Shown here piece after piece: positions 55,291-64,000 of a DNA stretch of 64,000 nucleotides. Origin of the DNA: Debaryomyces hansenii CBS767 (taxonomy: Eukaryota; Ascomycota; Pichiomycetes; Serinales; Debaryomycetaceae); contig NC_006044.2 in the NCBI RefSeq assembly GCF_000006445.2, forward strand, positions 558,001 to 622,000, written 5' to 3'. How positions within the stretch are numbered: the first letter of the stretch is position 1; each line of letters starts with the position of its first letter. The translations under genes were made by a program, and so were the position numbers. Under the pieces are notes generated by a model that saw only the letters and a program-made list of their open reading frames with translations, was not told the DNA's origin and did not search any database.

Positions 55291-56343
55291 TTAAAAATCC
55301 AACAAATCATTTAATTCATCCACGTTTAATCCAATATTCTTAGTATCCGTTATTTGCTCATCTTTATCATCAGCCTCAATGTCTTGATCATTGTATTCAA
55401 ACGAAAAATTGGTTGGGTCATCAAGGTCTATTTCTTGGAAATTCAAATCCATCTCGTTCTGATATATCTCAGGATATTCATGTTCATTCTCTTCTGTTAA
55501 TGTAATTCCATTTGGCCTAGAGAAGATTTCTAGATCGGCATCTGTCAATGGATCCATGTCACCAGGCCTATAGGGTAAGGATGGTCCTTTAGCTGGAGCG
55601 TATTCTATACTGTCTTCGTCTTCTATCAAATCGTGATGTATCTGGAATGATTTCTTGGCTTCAGCATGTTGATTCTGTTCATTAATCTTGCTGCTTTTCT
55701 TGAGGTTCCGTTTAATTGGATCTACATTATTTCGATTTAAATCCCGATGTGATATGTTTGATGCATCAAGCAGTTTAGTTTTTGGCGTAATTGTGGACAG
55801 AAGCGAAGGTGATCCTACGGGAGTAATTGGGGTATCCGTTATATGTTTTGTCAAGGTGTCCGTATCTTGGGGTTGGACCAACTCTTTCGACCTTTGCGCA
55901 TTATCTGGGTTGAAAATGCTATCATTAATATCTGCTAGCTTTTTATTCTGCGGTGGTTTATACAAGCTCTCACCAGTGGCTGGGTTACTACGATGAACAA
56001 ATCCCAAAGAAGAATTGGCTTTTGATAGCGAAGGCGCTTTTGGGAGCAATATTTTCTTCCTTTGATGCTTGTTATCTCCAGAATTTAAACTCGATTGCGA
56101 TCTCAGCAATGATGGGATAGCTTTATTTTGATCTTTACCCCCCAATGGAACTCTTTGCATAGGAGCTCTCTGCCCGGTTGTTTGATTCATTTGCTTAGCA
56201 TTTGAACGAATATTGAAGGCATTTTCTGAATTGCTAGGTATATTCTTTGATTTTGTGGTCAAGGCATTTGGCTTCGAACTATTGACTTGTGTTTGTTTCA
56301 AAGCATTTTCTTTATCAGAAAACCTTATGTTATGATACAGCAT
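55291..56343 (-). CDS. PDS1: Securin (Pds1-like)
   Basis: Securin inhibits separase until anaphase and is destroyed by the APC/C. A KEN box lies at residues 11-13 (FSDKENA), and an RxxL D-box-like site RVPLGG is near residue 60. The C-terminal third holds the separase-binding-type segment SIEYAPAKGPSLPYRPGDMD, similar to the I-E-x-A/V-P-x-x-x-x-L-P-Y motif of fungal securins, followed by an acidic end. Several SP/TP sites (TPITPVGSPS) could be Cdk targets. The frame is open upstream to a TTG; the first ATG (56343) gives 350 residues, with CTG as codon 2. Securins are very divergent, so this call relies on motifs and composition. Confidence 0.78.
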   Translation of the reverse strand: MLYHNIRFSDKENALKQTQVNSSKPNALTTKSKNIPSNSENAFNIRSNAKQMNQTTGQRAPMQRVPLGGKDQNKAIPSLLRSQSSLNSGDNKHQRKKILLPKAPSLSKANSSLGFVHRSNPATGESLYKPPQNKKLADINDSIFNPDNAQRSKELVQPQDTDTLTKHITDTPITPVGSPSLLSTITPKTKLLDASNISHRDLNRNNVDPIKRNLKKSSKINEQNQHAEAKKSFQIHHDLIEDEDSIEYAPAKGPSLPYRPGDMDPLTDADLEIFSRPNGITLTEENEHEYPEIYQNEMDLNFQEIDLDDPTNFSFEYNDQDIEADDKDEQITDTKNIGLNVDELNDLLDF

Positions 56344-56922
56344 CTTGAAATATACACCGCTTAGCAATTATACGTTAAATTGTGTATAAAAAGATAGGAA
56401 TAACTTCATTTGTTTATATTTTCTCTATTATCATTTAATGGTAAACAAACACGTTTTTGTGTAACATATTAAATTTCCTATGGGCTCTATAATAAGACCA
56501 ATGGCTTTTATCAAGTTTAATTATACTACGAAAACTCCTTAGAGAAGCGAAATTAGACTATTGTGAAGCAATGTAGCTTCTTCGAGATATAAAAATATTA
56601 TGAGTGTAAGATCCATTTAAGCTTGTATCTAGATATGTAGTCATCGATGATAATTGAGACATAACTTGATTGAACTGGTTCAAGAAACCAGTTATTAGGT
56701 TCATATGAAGCAAATGTTGCCGCCGCCTTTAGTTTGGAGCTTCAACTTCTGTTTCCTCCAATGTAAGAAGGTTATCGCAATTGTCTTAGAGTAATGGCAA
56801 TAGAATTGATATTGTCTCAAATCCTTCATATAAGTACCAGAATATAATTTTGAAGCCTATAAAATTCATTAAGCGTTTAGAAGACATCATTGATAAGACA
56901 TTAAAGCACAAACAAATTCAAT
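56344..56922. other. Divergent promoter region PDS1/CSF1
   Basis: A 579-bp stretch. The segment 56676-56692 contains a short inverted repeat, CTGGTTC AAG AAACCAG-like. No MCB cell-cycle element (ACGCGT) was seen upstream of PDS1. No gene was recognised. Confidence 0.5.
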
Positions 56923-59900
56923 ATGGCGTTCCAATCGACGTTCATATCAGTAGCAAATAATTCTATTGATCAAAACTCAAGTTGGATATACTTAGTGGAT
57001 TGGATTTTGGCGCTTATCTTAGGACTTGCATTTGTCTTTTATTTTGGAAGATTGGTTGGATTTGTGAGTTCGCTAGCACTCAAATGGATAATATGGAAGA
57101 AATATAAGGTAAGGATTAATGTTGAATCCTTGAGAATCTCGCTTTTGGGAGGGCGTATATTTGCGAAGAATTTAACCATTATAACGGTCGACCAAACAAT
57201 ATCCGTACTACAACTAAATTTGACTTGGAGATACTGGATCTCCAAATTAACTAGGCTTTCTGAATATTATTTCAATGAAAATAATATTGGGCTGATACAG
57301 ACCACACGAGAGGAAAATGAAAAGCTTCCGTCTAGGTTTACATTATTAGTAGAGGGCTTGGAAATTTTTATATATAATAGGACGCCTGCTTACGACAACA
57401 TGATGGACATACTAAGAGAACAAGAGAAAACGAGCAAAAATGACGAGAAAAAACGCCCACAAGATAATACCAAAGACTCAGATGAAGAATATCTGCCCCA
57501 AAATATACGGACAAGCAATTCCAACAGTTCATCATCCAAGGAAAACATGTCTAATGGAGACAGTAGGCTATCGTCTCCTTTGGTGCCTGTAAATATGGGA
57601 GAAAGGAGCTGTCGGGGTACATCATCGAATAAGGAATCCTCATTGTATTTCCTATTGAAATTCTTACCTTTGCATATTCGAATTAAGAAGGGTACTGTTG
57701 TATTGGGTAATGTTACCACACCTTCTATATTAGTTGCATCCTATAAAATGGGAACTACTATAGTTGATGTTTCTCAAGCTCCATGCAATCTTGACAATTA
57801 TAGATTTTTCTACAATTTTAATTTTGAACGATTTCAGATTTCTATGAAGCCTAATATTGCATACGACAAATTCAAATACTCCAGCCCTAATGAGTTTCCG
57901 AAGTACTCTCCAGTGAACAATAGGAATAAAAAATCAAGCTCAAATAATCGAAAGAAATATGAGCAATGGTATCATTTTAATCAGGCAGTCAACTCGATAA
58001 GTTATTTAATAAAAAAACCATTTAGAAGAGATAGAAACAAAGGTGACGATGACGCAGAATTCGAGCAGTGGAAAGGTTTAAGAAGATATCTTGGTGATCT
58101 GGCTGAGGGGCAAGACTTTTTAGGAAACATTAATACAGATGAAGAATACGCCAAATATAGTTTGATATTAGACTCATCTTATACAAGAATATCATACTAT
58201 TACGATAGTCCAGGTATAACCCCATTGAATTTTAATTCTCTGAGAGCAGAGATAACAGATCCAGAATTTGGTATAGATATGGAGTTATCTATGGCAACCA
58301 TACATTACGGTCCTTGGGCCGACAGACAAAGAGTCCCGCTACAATCAATGTTTTTTCCGACATTATATCGCGATTCAAAGCCAACTGAAGAGCATAATTT
58401 TCCTGGTAAATTAAGAGCTTATAATGGATTCACCTTTTTATTAACAATTAAAGATCGGGTTATCTTTAGAGCTCCAACCAGAGAGCCTAGTAAACACACC
58501 GAAAGTTTGCGTAATATAAATAATGCACATAATCCAACAGGTAAAGTTAGCAGGCCGTTTGGTTGGCTTGAACTAAACATGAAAGAGGGTTCCAAAATTT
58601 ATTGTTTCAATTCTTACGTTGCTACCAAAGACAAGGGATGGAACAATGAACTCAAGGCATTTTTCAACTCATTCGAGGTGAGATCCTCAGTAAATCATGA
58701 TATTTTGTTCATGGCTGACACACATACCCTAGATTGCAAAGTTGGGTTTCCATTGAAATGGAATGGTAAATGTGATTGGACGTTCGATAATATTAGTGAC
58801 AACGGCAAATTGTTTTTTCTCAGAGAGCATACTATGCTAATATCAGACATTTTCACTGACTTTGCATCTGGTCCACCACTTCCTTATGAATCATTTAGGC
58901 CATTTCATTATCACGTAAATTGGAAGTTTAATACTTACAAATTATACTTGAATGTCAATGATAATAATATCATTAATAATCCGCTAGATTTTAGTAGCAA
59001 CAAATATCTTTCTTTTCAAGGTGATGATTTGAATTGTGAAGTTTCAATTCCACTTTATGGACAATTTTCAAAGTCGACAACGATACATTATAATATAAAT
59101 ACTTCATTTACAAAATTTATACTCGATACTCCTCAATGGCATACAGCAAATGCTTTCATGAAATCAAATATAATAGGGAAAAGCAAGGATTTTACAATTA
59201 ATGGATCTTATACGTATTTTAACGAAGTTGAAATCAACACATCGAACCATATTGTAATTAAAATTCTTGGTGATTTTGTGACTTTGAAATTCTATGGATT
59301 TGTTGTAAGGTATTTATTTGTTATAAGGGAAAACTACCTAGGAGAAAATATGCATTTTAAAACGTTTGAAGAATATACAGATGAATTGGCAGCTTCACAG
59401 GCCATATCACAGGCCGAAGAAACATCACAAGATTTATCAGATGACTCTGATACCATTGCATCTAAGAAGTCACAACTAAACTATTGGAAAATGATCAAGT
59501 CAGTTAATGATGTAGATATATTATTCATGTTCCAGGTTAGACATGGTTTGTTATTATTACCCTATAATTTGCATGATTGTTCTTCTCATGTTGGTCTAAG
59601 GTTTGACTCGTTTGACATTGATATTCGATTCACCAACTATTATTCTGATTTGCAGGCAGACTTTTCGCCGATATCTATAACATATGTTGATGGACTAGGT
59701 AATGACGACACTATCTTTAATATTCCAAAGTATACGGAATTATTTTTGGGTAACAATCAAGATGCATCAATTGATGGCCTTACTATTCATACACATAGAA
59801 TGTTTGGGTTGCCTCCAAAAGAGGTGACTTATTATTCTAAATGGGACTTTGCAACTGAAGTGATCAATATAAATAGTGATGGCTTTTTCATTCTGGCAAT

Positions 59901-62900
59901 TATGACCTCACTTCGTAGTTTTGTGTTTGGCTTCAAAGATTTGGAAAATGGATTAAACCCAGAATTTCCTTTTATTCCAAATGCTGGTAATTTTTCGTTT
60001 AGATGCCCCCATGTTCTGATTAACTTGAAACCAGAAAAAGATTCTAAAGAATGTTCACTCTTTTCAATAGATTTGGATTCTATTTTATTGTCGTTTAACG
60101 ACTTAGCTAACGATAGATACTCAGAAAGGCTTTCTGCATCTATACCACTGATAATATTTAAGATTGTTGCCGAATCTGCAGGTGAATCAAAATTGTTAGG
60201 TTTTCTTGAAACATCACTTGTCGTAGATAATATTATGCAAAAGGAAAACTCGTCTGACTTTAAGAAGTTACAACAAGGACATATCGCAAGCAATGACGCA
60301 CCATATCACCGTTGTCCATTTGTGATAGATGAATATGAAAGGGATGATATCTATACGGATGCTTATGGATGTATTATGACCTCATTAACTTTAGTTGATG
60401 CCTCTTATCCCTTAAATAAAACATCTCTTGATGAGATGGAGGATGACGATTATTCCATTTATGCACCAACCTTTGATAATAGAAATGGTGGTAAAGGTAG
60501 CGAAAGTTTCTCGACATTAGATGACGATAATAGCACCATTTTTAGCAAAATGCCTCCATTATCTTCTTATAATACTCAAGAATATTTACCAGGTTATGAA
60601 GTTGATCCCAGGTTTAAAATAGATAATTTGATATTCGACGTGGGTGAAATAATGGCATTTTTCACACCACAATCCTTATTTTATATTTTTAGACTTGCAA
60701 GGTCTTTCAAGGATTATAATTTGACAAAATTGATTGACGACCTACACGTAGATGTGGTGCTGAAGTTGAAGCTTTTGATTACATCCCCATCGTTTGTTGA
60801 TAATATTAGGTTTGTAACTCAGGAGATTAACTTGAAGTTTGGAGATTTTGATGTATCTGATCCACTGGAAGTATTTGGTACTTCTCCGAAGGTGCCTACT
60901 GTAAACTTGAATATTACAGAACCGTCGCTAGCGTTTTCACATTCGATTAGTAGGGATTCTAATGGCCGGACTATGACAAAAGATTCCGAGTTTATTACGG
61001 CTCTTCATTTGAAGGAGGCCCTTTTTTCTGTCTCAAGACCTTCAGAATTTACTTCACCGTTAAGCTTGGGTATTGAAAATATAGAATTTTGGCAGACGAT
61101 TGATAGTAGTGACAATTTAGTATGCTCATTTGATGTTGAAAACGCTGATTTAGTGGTTGATGAACCGCAATTCGAATGGCTTTTTGATTATTGTATTTCA
61201 ATTGTTGACCGCATTACACCTACGTTACTAGAATTTAAAAAGTTATCGGATGCTAACAATAAAAGTGTTTCTGAATTGGTGTACAAAATTTCGACAGCTG
61301 GAAGAGATTTTCATATTGATCATGATCCAGGGGTTTTGACCAAACCAGCGTCTGTATTGAGATCCCAAAAAGATCATATTAGATTTTTCGATAGTTGGAA
61401 GGTGATGACGCGTTTACGCCATGTTTTCGACAACTTACCAGAATATTGGCTTAACGACCAAAATCAATTATTCAAGAATTTCGATTGGGAGGCGCCTGTC
61501 AATGCTTACGATGAAGTCTTGGATATATTCTCTCGATGGAGGAGTTGGGAAGTTGATGATATCCAAAGAAGTTATTTTTTTAACTTTATATTCTCTAAAA
61601 GACAAGAAGATAAAATAGAGAATCATCATAATACTGAGTTTAAGATACACTTGAACGATATTAACATCACATTGATGAGCCCTGAAGGTGATGCGGATTT
61701 CATAGATTTCCATGGTTTGACAACAACTTATTCACATTCTTTAGAAAAGCTCAAAGATTTAACGAATATGAATTTGGGTATTATTGAGTCGATGTTACGT
61801 TGCAGTGTTTTAGTTAATCTAGAATTCTACAAAAGTAAGATTTCACCATTGACGTTGTCGTTGTACTCACCTTTGCTAGAAAAGATTTCTCTGATGTCGA
61901 ATAAGCAGTCATGTGAGAGTGATGTTTCGAAGAGTGGATCTGTTCTAGGATCTAATAACATTAACTTTGAGTTCGTTTCGAATGTAAATGAATTTCTGCA
62001 AAGTATATCATTTCCCTACACCTCTGTTGAAATTCGCTTACGTCAGGTTTCAAGCTCAGGCCAAGTTCTAGCTCTTGAAGAAATATCAGATTTAACACCC
62101 TTTAGCTTTTCGACCATCGCAGACTCTTTTAACTTTGTTCTATCGGTAAAGGAGAATAAAATTGCCTCAATAGAGTTGGAAAATTTTGGTTTAGAAGCAG
62201 CAAACTTTGGCACGATAAAAAATGGGATTAAAATTATTGATATAACTATTGGTAAATGTAATTTCAGCGTTTTAGATCAAAACGATACATTCTGTGACTC
62301 TTTGAAGTGCATATTTGAGAATGACACAGAGTTTTTCAAAGAAACATTTGTGATGAAAGATGATTTAAAAGAGTCCAATAATTCTTTCGATAATGCTCCA
62401 AATGAAGATAAATGTTTATTTGAAATGATAGGAAGCGTTTCGCTAGAACTTCAAGTCAATGAACTTCATTGGCTTATTGATGTATTGAATCCGTTGAAAT
62501 TACGAGGGATTGTATACGACAATCACTTCTCATGGCACTTTGCGGAGAAGGTGTCGATTTTAGAATCCTTCGTACAGAAAATAACGCTAGTTTCCAGTAT
62601 TAATAAGACATCTATTATGGAATCTGAAAACTCCCAAATACTTAATTCTATTAAATTCAGTAAGATAGATAAGAAGTATGCAATATCTACTTCATCAAGC
62701 TTGGGGTATACTAAATTTTTTGTACCTAAAATTACGAAATCCATAGAAGCTGTCGCGGGAAACGTCGGCCTCATGGAAAGCAAAATTAGGCGTCTAAGTA
62801 TAATCTTTAATAAAGAAGAGAGTGAGGTGCCTGAGAAAAAGAGTAAAAATCTTGAGAGAGGTTTTGAAAATTTTGTTTTCAGATCAAAATTTACTAACGA

Positions 62901-64000
62901 TTATATTGGAGTATCCACTTTTGTAGATACATCCAAGATATCTCTTGAATTGGAAAATTTCTCGTTAGGAATTTATAACTTTGAAAATATTATTCAAAAT
63001 GGAAATAATATAGGCTCAGTTGTTCCTTTATACGGTAATTTGTTCATACCTACTACAAGAGTTTCTATTATTGACAGATTAGTCCCCGTTGGACTATCCA
63101 ACGTGTTGGATGTAAATCTTTCCGTCAAGGTTTACAACGACAACGAAATTTCTAAAGAAATGCTGTCTCTTCAAGTTGAATCCCAGTATTGCAGAATTTG
63201 CTTAAGTCCTCAGGTACTTGTTAGATTAGTAAGTATTGCTGATAAACTAACTGCAGCTGCTTTGAAAATCTCCACAATAAGCAGGAACGAGGCAGGCAAG
63301 AAAGATTTAGGTACCCCCAGAAAGGCTAATTCAGACAATTCTTTATTTCTGTTTTCAGCTATACATGTTTTGAGTTATAATTTTTGCATTGGCTGGCTAT
63401 TTGGAGAATCACATAAAGATTACCCTGGGATTATTTTGGGAGCGGAACGATTTTTTGCAGTTGTGGAAGAGAATCTAGGTAAATTTACTTTGATAGATGC
63501 CTATCTTTCGGTTGCAAATGGGTTTCGCTCTTCCAACTTTTATAGCACTGCATCAGAAAAGGAAAATTTGAATCGTGCTTCCTTACCTAACATGCAACTA
63601 ATATATACTATTGATGGCGTTGAAGAATTCAGGAATATGCGCATAATAATGAATGGAGACGAATTAGATGTCAAATTTCTTTCAGATTCAATAGTAATAT
63701 TGGAACACACGGTAACATCTGTATCTAAGGTACAAAAATTCTTCAGCCAAAGGGTGAAACCTATAGTCCCCGAGACTGAGTCGAAGAGTACAACTGATTC
63801 AAGTCGCGATTATATGCAAACGTTTAAATCTGCGTTTGCATCCATAGAATTCATTGCTACATTTGCTGGATCGAATGTTTTACTTTATCGCTTAAGAGAC
63901 AACGAGGATCTGAGTCCACCATCTTTGTTTCTTCATTCCCCTGCTGTTAAGATTGCTACGATGTATAGACATCAAAAAAATGCAAATAAGAAACATGTCA
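56923..64000 (+). CDS. CSF1: Csf1 (bridge-like lipid-transfer protein, BLTP1 family), 5' part; runs off window
   Basis: Csf1 is a giant ER-anchored protein with a long hydrophobic groove that moves lipids at contact sites; in yeast it is needed for growth in cold and at GPI-anchor synthesis. The frame from ATG 56923 is open to the window end, giving at least 2359 residues, against about 2960 in S. cerevisiae. One transmembrane helix lies at residues 22-45, then the start of the repeating beta-groove ('INVESLRISLLGGRIFAKNL'). Strong family blocks include RTPAYDNMMDILREQE, EIRSSVNHDILF-type sequence at about 58680, 'FLREHTMLISDIFTDFASG', YHRCPFVIDEYERDDIYTDA, and, near the end, 'LSYNFCIGWLF'. 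No frameshift or stop is seen. It is divergent from PDS1. Confidence 0.96.
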   Translation, partial: MAFQSTFISVANNSIDQNSSWIYLVDWILALILGLAFVFYFGRLVGFVSSLALKWIIWKKYKVRINVESLRISLLGGRIFAKNLTIITVDQTISVLQLNLTWRYWISKLTRLSEYYFNENNIGLIQTTREENEKLPSRFTLLVEGLEIFIYNRTPAYDNMMDILREQEKTSKNDEKKRPQDNTKDSDEEYLPQNIRTSNSNSSSSKENMSNGDSRLSSPLVPVNMGERSCRGTSSNKESSLYFLLKFLPLHIRIKKGTVVLGNVTTPSILVASYKMGTTIVDVSQAPCNLDNYRFFYNFNFERFQISMKPNIAYDKFKYSSPNEFPKYSPVNNRNKKSSSNNRKKYEQWYHFNQAVNSISYLIKKPFRRDRNKGDDDAEFEQWKGLRRYLGDLAEGQDFLGNINTDEEYAKYSLILDSSYTRISYYYDSPGITPLNFNSLRAEITDPEFGIDMELSMATIHYGPWADRQRVPLQSMFFPTLYRDSKPTEEHNFPGKLRAYNGFTFLLTIKDRVIFRAPTREPSKHTESLRNINNAHNPTGKVSRPFGWLELNMKEGSKIYCFNSYVATKDKGWNNELKAFFNSFEVRSSVNHDILFMADTHTLDCKVGFPLKWNGKCDWTFDNISDNGKLFFLREHTMLISDIFTDFASGPPLPYESFRPFHYHVNWKFNTYKLYLNVNDNNIINNPLDFSSNKYLSFQGDDLNCEVSIPLYGQFSKSTTIHYNINTSFTKFILDTPQWHTANAFMKSNIIGKSKDFTINGSYTYFNEVEINTSNHIVIKILGDFVTLKFYGFVVRYLFVIRENYLGENMHFKTFEEYTDELAASQAISQAEETSQDLSDDSDTIASKKSQLNYWKMIKSVNDVDILFMFQVRHGLLLLPYNLHDCSSHVGLRFDSFDIDIRFTNYYSDLQADFSPISITYVDGLGNDDTIFNIPKYTELFLGNNQDASIDGLTIHTHRMFGLPPKEVTYYSKWDFATEVININSDGFFILAIMTSLRSFVFGFKDLENGLNPEFPFIPNAGNFSFRCPHVLINLKPEKDSKECSLFSIDLDSILLSFNDLANDRYSERLSASIPLIIFKIVAESAGESKLLGFLETSLVVDNIMQKENSSDFKKLQQGHIASNDAPYHRCPFVIDEYERDDIYTDAYGCIMTSLTLVDASYPLNKTSLDEMEDDDYSIYAPTFDNRNGGKGSESFSTLDDDNSTIFSKMPPLSSYNTQEYLPGYEVDPRFKIDNLIFDVGEIMAFFTPQSLFYIFRLARSFKDYNLTKLIDDLHVDVVLKLKLLITSPSFVDNIRFVTQEINLKFGDFDVSDPLEVFGTSPKVPTVNLNITEPSLAFSHSISRDSNGRTMTKDSEFITALHLKEALFSVSRPSEFTSPLSLGIENIEFWQTIDSSDNLVCSFDVENADLVVDEPQFEWLFDYCISIVDRITPTLLEFKKLSDANNKSVSELVYKISTAGRDFHIDHDPGVLTKPASVLRSQKDHIRFFDSWKVMTRLRHVFDNLPEYWLNDQNQLFKNFDWEAPVNAYDEVLDIFSRWRSWEVDDIQRSYFFNFIFSKRQEDKIENHHNTEFKIHLNDINITLMSPEGDADFIDFHGLTTTYSHSLEKLKDLTNMNLGIIESMLRCSVLVNLEFYKSKISPLTLSLYSPLLEKISLMSNKQSCESDVSKSGSVLGSNNINFEFVSNVNEFLQSISFPYTSVEIRLRQVSSSGQVLALEEISDLTPFSFSTIADSFNFVLSVKENKIASIELENFGLEAANFGTIKNGIKIIDITIGKCNFSVLDQNDTFCDSLKCIFENDTEFFKETFVMKDDLKESNNSFDNAPNEDKCLFEMIGSVSLELQVNELHWLIDVLNPLKLRGIVYDNHFSWHFAEKVSILESFVQKITLVSSINKTSIMESENSQILNSIKFSKIDKKYAISTSSSLGYTKFFVPKITKSIEAVAGNVGLMESKIRRLSIIFNKEESEVPEKKSKNLERGFENFVFRSKFTNDYIGVSTFVDTSKISLELENFSLGIYNFENIIQNGNNIGSVVPLYGNLFIPTTRVSIIDRLVPVGLSNVLDVNLSVKVYNDNEISKEMLSLQVESQYCRICLSPQVLVRLVSIADKLTAAALKISTISRNEAGKKDLGTPRKANSDNSLFLFSAIHVLSYNFCIGWLFGESHKDYPGIILGAERFFAVVEENLGKFTLIDAYLSVANGFRSSNFYSTASEKENLNRASLPNMQLIYTIDGVEEFRNMRIIMNGDELDVKFLSDSIVILEHTVTSVSKVQKFFSQRVKPIVPETESKSTTDSSRDYMQTFKSAFASIEFIATFAGSNVLLYRLRDNEDLSPPSLFLHSPAVKIATMYRHQKNANKKHV

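Noticed and set aside
1..64000. CRISPR arrays, bacterial operons, insertion sequences, retrotransposon LTRs
   Set aside because: Nothing of these kinds was seen; the window is yeast nuclear chromosome with single-gene transcription units.

Overview
This window is nuclear DNA of a budding yeast from the CTG clade (Debaryomyces/Candida-type Saccharomycotina). Three lines of evidence support that. The genes are compact, mostly intronless and closely packed, with yeast-type proteins throughout. The few introns have GTAYGT/GTAAGT donors and TACTAAC or TATTAAC branch sites. Most tellingly, a serine tRNA with a CAG anticodon lies at 53162-53243, the molecule that reads CUG as serine in this clade. 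CTG codons in the window should therefore be read as Ser; one CTG codon inside a KH domain falls on a position that is Ser or Thr in the sibling domains. Debaryomyces or a near relative is a guess from overall protein character only. The window runs from inside one gene to inside another: a multicopper oxidase is cut at base 1 and CSF1 is cut at base 64000.

0-12.4 kb: a secreted multicopper oxidase N-terminus, ILM1, spliced MED17 (Mediator), RPN3 (proteasome lid), YPT1 (ER-Golgi Rab), a TLC-domain membrane protein (TDA4-like), ADO1 (adenosine kinase), POL5 (rRNA synthesis) and ATP15 (F1 epsilon). 12.6-28 kb: mitochondrial ABC exporter MDL2, DPP3 peptidase, SWC5 (SWR1 complex), a three-KH RNA-binding protein, an OPT-family transporter, SNF4 (AMPK gamma), a ZRT-type zinc importer with two near-consensus zinc-responsive elements, a 1.2 kb intergenic region holding a decayed membrane-protein reading frame, and an MCH-type MFS transporter. 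28.5-38.5 kb: an unknown Lys/Glu-rich coiled-coil protein, the MRPS8-AIM36-TPP1 block (also adjacent in S. cerevisiae), an intracellular-type GH3 beta-glucosidase with PA14 insert, SNU23 (tri-snRNP), an unassigned mitochondrial membrane protein and CPR3. 38.7-52.6 kb: spliced ENT3 (epsin), spliced ATP18 with a long intron, EFM3, DAL2, a tail-anchored coiled-coil protein of unknown role, a small hypothetical gene, a ketopantoate-reductase-family protein, a polyQ protein with a transposase-type DNA-binding domain, COF1 with an 11-nt microexon, and AHP1. 53-64 kb: tRNA-Ser(CAG), XDJ1, securin PDS1 and CSF1.

This is ordinary core chromosome, not an accessory island. There are no operons, so neighbours are not usually related in function, but mitochondrial genes are frequent (ILM1, ATP15, MDL2, MRPS8, AIM36, CPR3, ATP18). 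Palindromic TCACGTGA (Cbf1-type) sites precede MDL2 and lie in the shared MRPS8/AIM36 promoter. Several starts were corrected to the first in-frame ATG, because the open frame extends upstream through TTG or GTG. Four genes needed splicing to recover their true N-termini: MED17, ENT3, ATP18 and COF1. All family assignments come from reading the sequence and remembered family features; no search was run.
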